Assembly (NCBI GenBank): GCA_024710405.1
Contig: JANJUV010000002.1
Span: forward strand, 1 to 64,000
DNA from: Bacteroidales bacterium
GTDB lineage: Bacteria; Bacteroidota; Bacteroidia; Bacteroidales; F082
Length of the DNA: 64,000 nucleotides
Reading direction: 5' to 3'
In this document: positions 35,245 to 44,864 of the stretch, piece after piece
Numbering within the stretch: the first letter of the stretch is position 1
Layout of the letters: each line of letters opens with the position of its first letter
Translations under genes and position numbers: made by a program
Notes under the pieces: model-generated
Databases searched by the model: none
What the model saw: the letters and a program-made list of their open reading frames with translations, nothing else
Told to the model about the DNA's origin: nothing

Positions 35245-35272
35245 TAAAAAAAACCCGGGCGAACCCGGGCTT
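35245..35272 (-). terminator. Terminator after tRNA-His
   Basis: On the minus strand AAGCCCGGG-TTCG-CCCGGGTTT forms a 9-bp stem with a TTCG tetraloop, followed by an unbroken T-run of eight. It starts right after the tRNA 3' end. Confidence 0.92.
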
Positions 35273-35273
35273 G

Positions 35274-35348
35274 GGTGGCTAATGGGATTCGAACCCACGA
35301 CCCTCAGAACCACAATCTGATGCTCTAACCGGCTGAGCTATAGCCACC
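35274..35348 (-). tRNA. tRNA-His (anticodon GUG)
   Basis: Minus-strand cloverleaf with acceptor GTGGCTA/TAGCCAC plus the extra G-1:C73 pair diagnostic of tRNA-His. It has D-arm AGCTCAGCCGGTTAGAGC, an anticodon loop TTGTGGT (GTG) and T-arm GGGTTCGAATCCC. CCA is not encoded (the 3' sequence continues CAAG). A good promoter stands upstream and a strong terminator downstream. Confidence 0.97.
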
Positions 35349-35361
35349 GTAATTGAGGTCG

Positions 35362-35394
35362 CAAATATACACTTTTTTTTTGTTTATAAGCAAA
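35362..35394 (-). promoter_or_regulatory. Promoter for tRNA-His
   Basis: On the minus strand TTTG (35394-35391), 21-base spacer, TATATTTG (35369-35362), 13 bases before the tRNA 5' end. Confidence 0.7.
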
Positions 35395-35421
35395 TGAAAA
35401 AAGCCGCGGACATATGGCGGA

Positions 35422-35453
35422 TTGCTCACTACAGGAATAAAGGATTACATTTG
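35422..35453 (+). promoter_or_regulatory. Promoter for the OppC-like permease
   Basis: TTG at 35422-35424, 21-base spacer and TACATTTG at 35446-35453, 19 bases before the ATG at 35473. Confidence 0.65.
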
Positions 35454-35472
35454 TGATTGAAATCATTAAAAC

Positions 35473-36684
35473 ATGGATCAGGGCTTCAAATCAAGTTCTC
35501 CTGCATTTCTGGCCTGGAAGAAATTCTCTAGAAACACAACAGGAATGATTTCTTTATCCTTTATTGTCTTAAGCATCATTATTGCACTTACCGGTTATCT
35601 GATCACTCCTGACAAAAGTCCAAATGCCAATATGCAATTGCTGGAAATATCCACCATGAAACCAGGGTTCAGGGTAAGCCTGCTCAAACCGCCAGTGGGC
35701 GGTAATTCGGAAAGCACAGGATTTTTCAGGAAAATGTTTTTCGGATTGCCCGACAAAAGGCAAATCATTCCCATACGGTCTTACAAAATCATTGGAGATA
35801 GTCTGCATGCAGTTATTTATGACCCCGACTCGACCTCGCTGTCGGTTTCATTTCATCTGCTTGCACTTACTCACCCCGGGGCATCAGACATAAAGCATAC
35901 TGACGGGCAATTCAGCTTTAAAAATGCACAGGATATGCCTGAGACCAAATCGCGTGAAGAACTGATAGATGATATTCATAAAAACTGTCTGAGTTATAGC
36001 ACTTATTGGCTTGGTACAGATCAGTTCGGGCGGGATATGCTCAGCCGACTGATCATAGGAACCAGGGTAAGTTTGTCCGTTGGGTTTATCTCGGTGTTGA
36101 TTTCTTTGATCATTGGCATATCGGTCGGAAGTATCGGTGGATACTTTGGTGGTCGCACAGATGATTTTGTTGTCTGGCTGATCAATGTTGTGTGGTCGTT
36201 GCCCACGCTATTGCTGGTGATTGCTATCACTTTTGCCTTAGGTAAAGGTTTCTGGCAGGTTTTCATTGCTGTTGGACTGACGATGTGGGTAGAGGTGGCA
36301 CGCATTGTGCGCGGACAGATCATTCCTTTGCGTGAGAAAGAATATATTGAAGCCGGCAGGGCGCTGGGCTATAGCAATTTAAGGATTATCTCCAGACATG
36401 TTGTTCCGAATATCCTTAGCCCGGTGATAGTTATTTCGGCGGCAAATTTTGCATCGGCCATTCTCATCGAGGCCGGACTTAGTTTCCTTGGTCTGGGCGT
36501 TCAGCCTCCTGTTCCATCATGGGGCAGCATGATCAAAGAGAACTACGCATATATTATACTCGATTCAGCCTATTTGGCTATACTCCCAGGCCTGGCCATT
36601 ATGTTTATGGTAATGGCTTTCATGCTGGTGGGTAATGCGCTGCGCGATGCACTGGACGTGCGACTTCAGGGTTCGGATGAATGA
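35473..36684 (+). CDS. Peptide/nickel-type ABC transporter permease, DppC/OppC family
   Basis: A 403-residue inner-membrane permease. The N-terminal OppC_N helix (about 22-45) is followed by an unusually long periplasmic insert (about 50-170) and then the binding-protein-dependent transport fold with GTDQFGRDMLSRLIIGTR, about five helices, and the EAA loop EYIEAGRALGYSNLRIISRHVVPN. It probably imports peptides. Bacteroidota often encode the partner permease and ATPase elsewhere; here it stands alone, convergent with an outer-membrane protein gene. Confidence 0.9.
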   Translation: MDQGFKSSSPAFLAWKKFSRNTTGMISLSFIVLSIIIALTGYLITPDKSPNANMQLLEISTMKPGFRVSLLKPPVGGNSESTGFFRKMFFGLPDKRQIIPIRSYKIIGDSLHAVIYDPDSTSLSVSFHLLALTHPGASDIKHTDGQFSFKNAQDMPETKSREELIDDIHKNCLSYSTYWLGTDQFGRDMLSRLIIGTRVSLSVGFISVLISLIIGISVGSIGGYFGGRTDDFVVWLINVVWSLPTLLLVIAITFALGKGFWQVFIAVGLTMWVEVARIVRGQIIPLREKEYIEAGRALGYSNLRIISRHVVPNILSPVIVISAANFASAILIEAGLSFLGLGVQPPVPSWGSMIKENYAYIILDSAYLAILPGLAIMFMVMAFMLVGNALRDALDVRLQGSDE

Positions 36685-36774
36685 GCCAGAAGGGGCTTCA
36701 TCCAAATATAGAATCAGGTTACGAAAGCCACCTAACTCATCAATCACAAAACGCCAATCTTTCAGAACCTTTCA

Positions 36775-38445
36775 TCAGAATTTGTAGGAAAACCCACCAA
36801 ACAACTGTAGGCCCTGAACAGGATAGTTATAAAAGCGTTCGTAACGGGTGCCGATCATGTTGTTCAGCTCCGCAAAGACCGTAAATTGTTCGTTTATAAG
36901 GTATTCGGCACCAAGATTCAGATCAAGCCAGGGTTTTAGTTCCTGCTCATTCAGCACACCATTGCTCCATACAGGAGCGTATCTCGGCCCTTCAAACTGC
37001 ATCGATGCTGCAAGTATCAGCTTTTCGACAGGCCTTATATCAGCCCCTGCCTTAAACGTAAACATTGATTTATGCCATGCACGCTGCTCCCTTTCGGGAG
37101 AATAACTGTTTACGGCCAGTTCGCCTTTAAGGCTGACCGTTTGATTCAGCTGAAATGCAGCATCAGCCAGAAAAGCAAAATGACCGACATTGTCATACAG
37201 AACCGTAAATTTATTATCCCAGGCTTGGATTGTGTCAGTGACAAAAAGTGCCATCTGATTAACCTGAGCATAATATACAGCAGCATGCAGATCAATATTT
37301 TTGATCAGGGCTGCCCGCATACCGGCTTTAAATTCCAAAGGCGTCCTTTCCCAGATCACGGGTACAATAGCATCCATGAAAGGATTAGCGTTGCTCAATG
37401 CCGTGAATCCATTCCGCTTCAGTCCTCCGCCAAGGGTGGCATAAACATCAAGGGCATTCTCAAGCAGGAAGAGGTTGGCACTGATATCGGGCGCTAGCAG
37501 TGTCTGTGCACTGTCGCCAAAAGCCATATCCATCTGTACACCTGCCCTGAGCCTGAAAAAATCGCCTGACATACCAATAGCAGGGACAAGCCTGAGTTTA
37601 CCGGCTGATCCCGCGTTCAGAGTGTCTGCATAAGCAAAATAATCGACTCCTGCTTTTAGACCGACAGACTGCCTTCCGGAGCCAAACAGTTGCATATCTT
37701 TATAGGCATCAGCATCGAGAAACAAATGATTCTCAGAGGTCTCGTCTCGGTTTGATTTTCTGTTAAAGCCAATTGTGGCTGAATGATGTAGGCTGCTTAT
37801 GTCATCATAGCGGTTTTCGAGGCCCGCATTTAAACCTATTGTATGATATGCCTGCCTGATCTCATCTTTTTCGGGTATTATATTAAAATCATCTGGCTTA
37901 AAACCATAATAATTGAGCTGGTCATTCCGGTACACAACATTGCCGGTAATACTGTGGTTCGATAATTCGTGGCGCAACCCGAAATTCAGTGCATTGGTCA
38001 TGAAGTCGGAAGGTGCATATTCAGGAATATCAGTCCATGAAGACAGATGTCTCAGCCCCAGCGATAAATAAGTCTGATCGGCTATTTCCGAATGATGCCT
38101 GTAGAGCAGGCCCGGTGACAGCAGACTGCCCAATCCAAACCTGAAATAGTTGTTAAATGCAGATGTTGCCCGATCGGGAACCACTACAAGTGCCGGTATC
38201 TTTTCAAGTTCTGTTTTGGTCTCCGCCAACTTATCAATAAAGGAGTAGCGGAGTTCCGGTTTACGGAACTCAGCCTGATCCAGACCGGGTTCGACATTGA
38301 TTTTCGAGAAATCTCCGATTTGAGGCTGAAAAGAGCCTACAATGGTAACTCTTTCGTTGTGCGATTGCCCCATCAACTGGTGTAACAATGTTGCCGGAAA
38401 CATGATTACTGCTAAGAAACTGATTGATATTATTCGTTTAAACAT
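36775..38445 (-). CDS. Outer-membrane beta-barrel protein
   Basis: A 556-residue exported protein (signal peptide to about LMGQ, residue 27) made almost wholly of alternating amphipathic strands such as NALNFGLRHELSNHSITGNVVYRN and ending GLQLFGGFSYKF, the aromatic-ended closing strand of a barrel. There is no plug domain, so this is not a classical TonB-dependent receptor, although the strand wording resembles receptor barrels. It starts 23 bases after the stop of the 1003-residue TPR gene on the same strand and is probably co-transcribed with it. Function unknown. Confidence 0.75.
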   Translation of the reverse strand: MFKRIISISFLAVIMFPATLLHQLMGQSHNERVTIVGSFQPQIGDFSKINVEPGLDQAEFRKPELRYSFIDKLAETKTELEKIPALVVVPDRATSAFNNYFRFGLGSLLSPGLLYRHHSEIADQTYLSLGLRHLSSWTDIPEYAPSDFMTNALNFGLRHELSNHSITGNVVYRNDQLNYYGFKPDDFNIIPEKDEIRQAYHTIGLNAGLENRYDDISSLHHSATIGFNRKSNRDETSENHLFLDADAYKDMQLFGSGRQSVGLKAGVDYFAYADTLNAGSAGKLRLVPAIGMSGDFFRLRAGVQMDMAFGDSAQTLLAPDISANLFLLENALDVYATLGGGLKRNGFTALSNANPFMDAIVPVIWERTPLEFKAGMRAALIKNIDLHAAVYYAQVNQMALFVTDTIQAWDNKFTVLYDNVGHFAFLADAAFQLNQTVSLKGELAVNSYSPEREQRAWHKSMFTFKAGADIRPVEKLILAASMQFEGPRYAPVWSNGVLNEQELKPWLDLNLGAEYLINEQFTVFAELNNMIGTRYERFYNYPVQGLQLFGGFSYKF

Positions 38446-38468
38446 GATCGTTCTTGTTTTATCCGGTT

Positions 38469-41400
38469 CTATTTAAGCTGACTTAATTTGCGTGCTGCTT
38501 CCGAGCGCAGGTCTTCGCCCTTGTAATTGTCGATGATACTTTGCAGTGTTTCTCTAGCCTGAAACACATTGTCTTTCTTCACATACACATCGGCAAGCAG
38601 AATAAATCCGCGCGCAACCCAGTATTCATGTGCAGCGAAGTTATCTGCCAGTGCAAAGACTTTAGTTTCGGACTCGTCATATTGCCCGAGTTCATAGCTG
38701 ATAACGGCAAGCAGGTAAGCAGCTTCGGCGCCGAGTACATTTCTGGCATCCTGCGCAACAGAAGTTAGTTCTGCAGCAGCTGCAACAAAATTTCGTTGTT
38801 CAAGCAGTGATTTACCGAGTATATATGATGCCTGCTGTTGTTGCTCTTTTCCAGCCCTTTCGGCTGATCTAAGCATTCTGGCTTCTTTTATTGCATCCTC
38901 ATAGCGCTTGAGAAAATAGCTGCTTTTCATGCTTCCTTCGAGGGCCTCAAGTTGCCGGAGTGGTTCATCGGTTTGACTATAAAGACGTTTATAATACTCA
39001 CCTGCCTTTGTATAGTCTTCACGGTCGTAAAGAATTCTTGCTGATTCGAGCAAGGCCTCATCGGTGTATTGGTTATCGTGAAAATCGATAATAAACTTAA
39101 ATCCCTGAAGGGCTTTGTCGGATTGTTTGTCGCGCAGGGCTATGCGTGCACGATAATAGTTTGCGGTCAGTATGTTTGCTCCCGAAGGATATTTATTAAT
39201 ATAAGTTTCCAAAGCTATTGCTGCATCGCTATACCTTCCTTCGAGATAGAAGTTTTCAGCCATGACAAAGGCGAGCGAATCCTGTTCGGTACCGGTGAAT
39301 CTTCCTGCTCCGGATTTTTCGGCATATACAAAAAAGTCCTGAAGCTTATTCATTTCCATATAAATAGCTTTCAAGGTATTGAGTGCTTCGCGCGATTCGG
39401 TAGTGCCCGGATAGTCCTCCACTACCTTTTTAAGGCTTGTTATGGCACGGTCGTTCTGGTCGTTGTTAAAATAGATCAGGCCGGTTTTCATCAGCGCCTC
39501 CCGGGCATATTGCGAACGGGGTTTTTCGCGGACGAGTCTGTCAAAATATGCAAGGGCTGAACGGGTGTCATTATTGACAAGACTTGTTGAGGCCATTTCG
39601 TAGAGTGCATTGTCGTAAAAGGCCGATTTGGGGTGGTTGCGCACTAATTCTTCAAGTGTTGCGATCTTCAGGTTGAAATTTCCCAGCGCACCAAAGCATT
39701 GTGCCTTTTGCAAAAGTGCATAATCTGCTTCGGGCTGGCGGGCCTTGACGACCTGATCGTAGGCGTTTGCTGCCTCAGTGTATTGCCGGCTGATGAAATG
39801 GATGTCGCCTATCCGCAGCCAGGCATCATAAGTCAGCTTGGGCTGTTTCGGATAAGACTGATTTACAAACTGCCTGAAAGAAGGAAGCGCCTCCTGATAT
39901 TGTTTCTGGTTGAAGTAGGTGTATCCAATATTATAGGATGCCAACGGGAAAACTTCAAGCTTTGATGCTTCGCGTTGAGCCAGAAAATCACGGAAATACT
40001 TACGTGACTGATCAAATTTCTTTTGTCTGTACCATGAATCCGCCAGCCAGAAAGTAGCCCTGGCAGTCAATTGGCCATCGGCTTTTTCGTAAACAGCTTT
40101 CTCAAAATAGGTGATTGCCTGGGCAAACTCAGCCCGGTTAAACAGCTCAATACCTCTCGAATAGGTCAGTTGCTGATAAATCGTCTGCAGCTCGCGGCTT
40201 CTGGGCCTGACTTTCTCGAGCGACTCAAGGGCAGCCTGATAATTGCGAGAATTCAGATATAGCTGAACAATATAGGAGGAGGCCTCATTGCGTCGTTCGG
40301 CGGAAGGGTTACCGGCCAGATAAGATTCGAGTGCCTGAACTGCCTGATTATACGGATCGGCTCCGGCCTCAATACTTAGTCTGGCATAATTGAACAGGGC
40401 ATCTTCGCTTATAGCGGCATCAAACTTTGATTTGTGGGCTGAGAGAAAGGCATTGCGGGAAAAATTGGTCTGTCCTGTCTCATAGTAAGCTTTTCCAAGA
40501 TAGTAGTAAGCATTTTGGCTGAGTGCATCGTCCTTGCCAACAGCCTGCTGAAAATTGAAAATGGATTCCTTCACCTTTCCGGTTTTGTATTTTGAATAAC
40601 CTATCTGATAATGGTCGTCGCGACTGAACTGCTTCCTGCCGGTTTGCTCATAAATAGTGTAGTATTCATGGGCCTTTGCAAAGTCCTTGTTGCGGTAGTA
40701 TGACTCGGCCATCATGCGGGCAATGTCTGGCCGGTGCTTCTTGTCGGCAGTGTTCATGACACTTTCGCCCATACCGGTAACCTTGTCAAAAGCTCCTTGA
40801 TGGTAATGAATCTGCAATACATAAACAGGTATCTGCCTGCTGAATGCCCTGTCCTTCTCTATCAGCCTGAAATGCTTCAGGGCATCGTCATAATTAGCTT
40901 TAAGATATTGTATATGTGCATAATAGTAAATCGAAGGGTTTTGCCAGACGCTTTTTTCCTGTTTAACCTTTCCAAAGTTTACCAAAGCCCGATCGTTATC
41001 GTTGGTTCTGAACTGTGCAAAACCTGTTTTAAAAAAATACTCATTTCGTTCGGCTCGTGTTAGAGATGATGGGCTCACCTGCCGGAACGAATTAAGTGCC
41101 TGTTGAAAATTGTTTTCCTTGAAATACACTCTTGCCTGAAGCAGTGTGATTCGCGACATCCAGCGGCTTGACCTGTATGTATCGGCAAAACCCTTCACTT
41201 TGGCCGAAGCATCTTTATCACCGGATTCAATGGCGCAAACAGCATCATAATAAGCTGCATCGACATAAAGTGCTGATTGGGGATGAATTTCCGAACTCAG
41301 AATTACCCTGAACTGTTCTCTGGCGGCAGCATACAATCCCTTCTCGAACAAATCAACTGCTTCGCGATAGCTTTTGTCGGGATCAAGGTGAACAGCACTT

Positions 41401-41480
41401 TGCTGTGCTTGTGTGAACAAAGGCACAACAAAGAATAACGCTATTGTTACCAACATTTTACAAAAAGAACTCTTACTCAT
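38469..41480 (-). CDS. Large tetratricopeptide-repeat protein
   Basis: A 1003-residue exported protein with a signal peptide (about 1-25, ending QAQ) followed by TPR units over the whole length: for example YFKTGFAQFRTNDNDRALVNFGKVK, YQIGYSKYKTGKVKESIFNF, YNIGYTYFNQKQYQEALPSF and ALMKTGLIYFNNDQNDRAITSL. Such proteins act as periplasmic or outer-membrane scaffolds. It heads an operon with the outer-membrane barrel protein 23 bases downstream, which suggests a joint envelope complex; no activity can be assigned. Confidence 0.85.
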   Translation of the reverse strand: MSKSSFCKMLVTIALFFVVPLFTQAQQSAVHLDPDKSYREAVDLFEKGLYAAAREQFRVILSSEIHPQSALYVDAAYYDAVCAIESGDKDASAKVKGFADTYRSSRWMSRITLLQARVYFKENNFQQALNSFRQVSPSSLTRAERNEYFFKTGFAQFRTNDNDRALVNFGKVKQEKSVWQNPSIYYYAHIQYLKANYDDALKHFRLIEKDRAFSRQIPVYVLQIHYHQGAFDKVTGMGESVMNTADKKHRPDIARMMAESYYRNKDFAKAHEYYTIYEQTGRKQFSRDDHYQIGYSKYKTGKVKESIFNFQQAVGKDDALSQNAYYYLGKAYYETGQTNFSRNAFLSAHKSKFDAAISEDALFNYARLSIEAGADPYNQAVQALESYLAGNPSAERRNEASSYIVQLYLNSRNYQAALESLEKVRPRSRELQTIYQQLTYSRGIELFNRAEFAQAITYFEKAVYEKADGQLTARATFWLADSWYRQKKFDQSRKYFRDFLAQREASKLEVFPLASYNIGYTYFNQKQYQEALPSFRQFVNQSYPKQPKLTYDAWLRIGDIHFISRQYTEAANAYDQVVKARQPEADYALLQKAQCFGALGNFNLKIATLEELVRNHPKSAFYDNALYEMASTSLVNNDTRSALAYFDRLVREKPRSQYAREALMKTGLIYFNNDQNDRAITSLKKVVEDYPGTTESREALNTLKAIYMEMNKLQDFFVYAEKSGAGRFTGTEQDSLAFVMAENFYLEGRYSDAAIALETYINKYPSGANILTANYYRARIALRDKQSDKALQGFKFIIDFHDNQYTDEALLESARILYDREDYTKAGEYYKRLYSQTDEPLRQLEALEGSMKSSYFLKRYEDAIKEARMLRSAERAGKEQQQQASYILGKSLLEQRNFVAAAAELTSVAQDARNVLGAEAAYLLAVISYELGQYDESETKVFALADNFAAHEYWVARGFILLADVYVKKDNVFQARETLQSIIDNYKGEDLRSEAARKLSQLK

Positions 41481-41692
41481 TTAGTTTGAATTTTTGCGTG
41501 TATAAAAGTATCAATAGTAAATTTCTGCATGTCCGGCAGGCAAAATACTTTTCAACAAAGCTATGTTGTCATCTGATATGAAATGCAAACAGACTATTTG
41601 TGATTGATTGCAACGTCATTGATAGAGTGTTAAATACTTCATATTATTCCATGACATGATATAGAAAACGCAATCACTGGCGTCTTATTGCA
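41481..41692. other. Intergenic stretch between TPR gene and rnpB
   Basis: No gene, no consensus promoter and no clear repeat seen. The TPR gene's promoter must lie here on the minus strand, but I find no full TAnnTTTG. Confidence 0.5.
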
Positions 41693-41720
41693 AAAAGGCT
41701 GCGGCCGGATGGCCGCAGCC
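41692..41720 (-). terminator. Terminator of RNase P RNA
   Basis: GGCTGCGGCC (41697-41706) and GGCCGCAGCC (41711-41720) form a perfect 10-bp GC-rich stem. On the minus strand it is followed by five T residues. Confidence 0.92.
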
Positions 41721-41721
41721 C

Positions 41722-42104
41722 TGAGTGGCAGCCTGGTAAGCAGGATTCTGTTGCCCGCCTATGGCGGGCCATTGTCATTTATCTAGGCCTGCAGTCACCT
41801 GCAGGCTCTTGCGGCCTACCCGCCGGTATCGGGCGAGCCACCCTTAGTCTGCACATGGCAGAACCACCGGCATATTTGGCCTTGCAGCCCATAAGGTTTA
41901 CCCCTGCCTGATGTTGCCACCCGGCAGCGTGAGCCCTTACCTCACGTTTTCACCCTTACCCGTTTTTGACGGGCGGTAATTTTCTGTGGCACTCTCTGTT
42001 CCCCCCTCCGGAGGACCTTCCTGTTAGGAAGTATGGCGCTCTCTGCTGTCCCGACTTTCCTCATTCCGCACGAAACGGAACGCGACAATGTCAGCTGCCA
42101 GAAG
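41722..42104 (-). ncRNA. rnpB: RNase P RNA, bacterial class A
   Basis: The minus strand carries the conserved 5' element GAGGAAAGTC (42062-42053) and, near the 3' end, ACAGAATCCTGCTTACC (41751-41735), matching the ACAGAAxCxGGCTTA block with one change. P1 is formed by TGGCAGC near 42100 and GCTGCCA near 41730. The GTAAGGGTGAAA and GTGAGGTAAGGGCTCAC segments of the core are also present. This ribozyme removes tRNA 5' leaders. Ends are estimated to within a few bases. Confidence 0.95.
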
Positions 42105-42105
42105 G

Positions 42106-42113
42106 CAAAATTA
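42106..42113 (-). promoter_or_regulatory. -7 element for rnpB
   Basis: TAATTTTG on the minus strand, ending just before the predicted 5' end of the RNA near 42100. Confidence 0.5.
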
Positions 42114-42319
42114 CTCAAAATCAGACTACAAAAATTCCGAACCTATACATGTCTTTGCTTTTTGGTCTGTCGTTCTGAACGCTATGCTCATCAATTAACT
42201 AAAGAACATTATGTGATAATTATATAATGAATTGATAATGAACTAATAAATCTGATATGAGACAGATTTCTGATCCGTTATACGACAGCAGCGCCTCCCT
42301 CATTGCTTAAAAAAACAGT

Positions 42320-42327
42320 TACTTTTG
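42320..42327 (+). promoter_or_regulatory. -7 element for the MATE transporter
   Basis: TACTTTTG. It overlaps codons that would be used by an in-frame TTG start at 42303, arguing for a downstream ATG. Confidence 0.5.
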
Positions 42328-42362
42328 CCAACATTTTTATGGTTCCACCATCAATGGCAGGC

Positions 42363-43709
42363 ATGCGTGATCTTACGGAAGGAAAAGAAGGCAAACTCAT
42401 TCTGAGTTTTGCACTGCCTATGTTGTATGGCAATATTTTTCAACAGATGTATAATATTGTTGATAGTATTGTCATTGGAAAATATCTTGGCAATGAAGCA
42501 CTTGCAGCCGTTGGCGCGAGCTTTCCGCTTATTTTCACACTCATCTCTTTGATTATCGGCATTGCGACAGGAGCCACCATTATCATTGCGCAGTATTACG
42601 GCGCAAAAGACCTGCTGAATGTTCGAAGAGCCATTGATACGCTGTATATCTTCCTGTTTTTCGCCTCCATCGTTCTTACCCTTATCGGTGTCATCAGCAG
42701 CCGTGCCATCTTCAGGCTAATCGACCTGCCCGAAGAAGTTATTCCTCAGGCCAGCCTGTATTTCAACCTGTACGCGACCGGGTTTGTGTTTTTCTTTGGT
42801 TTTCAGGGCACAACAGCAATACTTAGAGGACTGGGCGATTCACGCACTCCTCTGTATTTTCTGGTTATTTCAACCCTGGTCAATATCGTCCTTGATATTG
42901 TTTTTGTGGTTGTATTCGGCTGGGGCATTGAAGGTGTGGCCATAGCCACCATTATTGCACAGGCAGGCGCATTTATTTCGATCATTGTTTATCTGCACCG
43001 CACCAACGACATGCTTATTTTTAAACCACTGAGCATGAAATTCGACCGGGAGATCTTCAGGAGGAGTATGCAGATAGGACTTCCGACCGGTTTTCAGCAG
43101 ACCTTTGTGGCTGTTGGCATGCTTGCTTTGTATAAAGTAGTTAATATGTTCGGCACCAGCGTGATTGCAGCCTATGCCATAGCCATGCGCATTGATTCGT
43201 TTGCAGCGTTGCCGGCCATGAACTTTGCCGCTGCTTTATCGTCGTTTGTGGGGCAGAATATTGGAGCCAACAAGCATGAACGGGTGCGCAGCGGACTTCA
43301 TGCAACCTTACGAATGACTACTTATATCTCGTTAGGAGTTACAGTGGTTGCCTGGCTTTTTCCCACTTCAATCATGAGTATGTTTACGAACGATCCCGAA
43401 GTGGTTGAAGCGGGCAAGGATTACCTGTATATAGTGAGTGTGTTCTATATTGTTTTCTCGACTATGTTTGTGTATAACGGTGTGCTTCGTGGTGCCGGAG
43501 ATACGTTGATCCCCATGTTTGTCACTCTGTTTTCGCTGTGGGTGGTACGCATTCCCATATCGTGGTTTTTAGCACAAAAAATGGGTCCTGAAGGAATATG
43601 GTGGGGCATTCCGATAGCATGGGCGCTGGGCGCCTTATTTTCCTTCCTGTATTTCAGAACCGGGAAATGGAAAACAAAGATTGTCATCAACCGCCGTAAA
43701 CAGTCTTAA
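42363..43709 (+). CDS. MATE family efflux transporter
   Basis: A 448-residue integral membrane exporter of cationic drugs or metabolites, driven by Na+ or H+. It has twelve hydrophobic helices in two homologous halves; NIFQQMYNIVDSIVIGKYLG, GASFPLIFTLISLIIG and MNFAAALSSFVGQNIGA are family signatures. ATG 42363 gives the usual beginning (MRDLTEGKEGKLI); ATG 42339 is an alternative that would give an almost leaderless mRNA. No regulator is adjacent. Confidence 0.9.
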   Translation: MRDLTEGKEGKLILSFALPMLYGNIFQQMYNIVDSIVIGKYLGNEALAAVGASFPLIFTLISLIIGIATGATIIIAQYYGAKDLLNVRRAIDTLYIFLFFASIVLTLIGVISSRAIFRLIDLPEEVIPQASLYFNLYATGFVFFFGFQGTTAILRGLGDSRTPLYFLVISTLVNIVLDIVFVVVFGWGIEGVAIATIIAQAGAFISIIVYLHRTNDMLIFKPLSMKFDREIFRRSMQIGLPTGFQQTFVAVGMLALYKVVNMFGTSVIAAYAIAMRIDSFAALPAMNFAAALSSFVGQNIGANKHERVRSGLHATLRMTTYISLGVTVVAWLFPTSIMSMFTNDPEVVEAGKDYLYIVSVFYIVFSTMFVYNGVLRGAGDTLIPMFVTLFSLWVVRIPISWFLAQKMGPEGIWWGIPIAWALGALFSFLYFRTGKWKTKIVINRRKQS

Positions 43710-43780
43710 TACAACAGAAACAAAGCTTGCAGGCTGAAGCTGCGGCCCGAAAAACTTTACGCAGGTATGTCTGATTCGTT

Positions 43781-43788
43781 TATCTTTG
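43781..43788 (+). promoter_or_regulatory. -7 element six bases before smpB
   Basis: TATCTTTG. Its distance to the ATG at 43795 implies that transcription starts at or next to the start codon. Confidence 0.55.
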
Positions 43789-43794
43789 CGCCCC

Positions 43795-44247
43795 ATGTCA
43801 AAGGACAGCATACGCATCAAAAACAAAAGAGCAAGCTTCGAATATTTCATTGTTGAAAAATTCGTTGCCGGCATCGTGCTTACCGGAACCGAGATAAAAT
43901 CCATTCGCAGCGGCAAAGCCAATATCAATGATGCTTACTGCACCTTTAAAGGCCATGAGTTGATCGTTCAGGCCATGCATATTGCCGAATACACTTATGG
44001 AACTTACAACAACCACGAACCCAAACGCGACCGCAAACTACTGATGAATTTCAGGGAACTCAAAAAACTTCTGGTGAAAGTGCGTGAAAAAGGATTTACA
44101 ATCATCCCCGTCACGCTGTTTATAAACGAAAAAGGACTGGCAAAACTCGAAATCGCACTGGCCAAAGGAAAACATCATTACGACAAACGCGAAGACCTGA
44201 AAAAGAAAGATTCTCAGCGCGAAATGGATCGCTATAACCGTTATTAA
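43795..44247 (+). CDS. smpB: SsrA-binding protein SmpB
   Basis: A 150-residue small basic protein that binds tmRNA and brings it to stalled ribosomes. [36 protein letters not shown] is the conserved OB-fold start (quoted blocks: [20 protein letters not shown]), and the tail [23 protein letters not shown] is the typical C-terminal helix region. ATG 43795 is chosen, because the upstream TTG lies within the promoter. A thioredoxin-like gene follows after 4 bases. Confidence 0.96.
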   Translation: MSKDSIRIKNKRASFEYFIVEKFVAGIVLTGTEIKSIRSGKANINDAYCTFKGHELIVQAMHIAEYTYGTYNNHEPKRDRKLLMNFRELKKLLVKVREKGFTIIPVTLFINEKGLAKLEIALAKGKHHYDKREDLKKKDSQREMDRYNRY

Positions 44248-44251
44248 GTCT

Positions 44252-44782
44252 ATGAAAACTCCCATGCTTATCATACTACTGCTGTTTGCAGGTCTAAACA
44301 CAATGGTGGCTCAGGAAAAAATCAACTGGATGAGCCTCGAAGAGGCCTTGACCAAAGCGAAAAAAGAACCACGGAAAATATTCATCGATATGTACACAGA
44401 CTGGTGCAAGTGGTGCACCGAGATGGACAGGAACACCTTCAGCAATCCTGTTATTGCCGCATACATGAACAAAAACTACTATGCGGTGAAGTTCGATGCC
44501 GAAGGCCAAAAAGATGCACAGTTTAACAACAAGACTTTCAAACAACCTAAGCCCGGACAGAAAAGAAGTGCCCACGAGCTGGCCATCTTCCTGCTCAACG
44601 GCAGATTATCCTACCCATCGTATGTGTTTGTCAACCCCGACCAATCAGTAATCACAGCAGTTCCGGGGTATTATCCTCCGGCCGACTTTGAACCCGTGCT
44701 TCATTTCTTTGCTACCGAAGCCTGGAAAAAAACCAATTGGACAGATTATCAGAAAAGTTTCAAAGGAAAAGTGACCAAATGA
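44252..44782 (+). CDS. Thioredoxin-like periplasmic protein
   Basis: A 176-residue exported protein with a signal peptide (ending about MVAQ, residue 21) and a thioredoxin fold whose redox motif is C52-K-W-C55 in TDWCKWCTEMD. The cis-proline is at about 122 (YPSYVF). It resembles DUF255/thioredoxin_7 members and probably reduces or isomerises disulfides, or serves in cytochrome or envelope maturation. It starts 4 bases after smpB, so the two share a transcript. Confidence 0.87.
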   Translation: MKTPMLIILLLFAGLNTMVAQEKINWMSLEEALTKAKKEPRKIFIDMYTDWCKWCTEMDRNTFSNPVIAAYMNKNYYAVKFDAEGQKDAQFNNKTFKQPKPGQKRSAHELAIFLLNGRLSYPSYVFVNPDQSVITAVPGYYPPADFEPVLHFFATEAWKKTNWTDYQKSFKGKVTK

Positions 44783-44864
44783 AAACGAGAGTTAATACTG
44801 CATCCCGTACAATCTTCTTTAGATATTCAATTATTGAATTTGATTTCAGTGGTGAGGGAATCGG

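Noticed and set aside
41966-42227. Two plus-strand frames (70 and 64 codons) near 42.0-42.2 kb
   Set aside because: They lie across the RNase P RNA gene and its promoter on the opposite strand.
42303-42338. TTG start for the MATE transporter
   Set aside because: It lies upstream of and overlaps the -7 promoter element at 42320-42327, so it would not be in the transcript.
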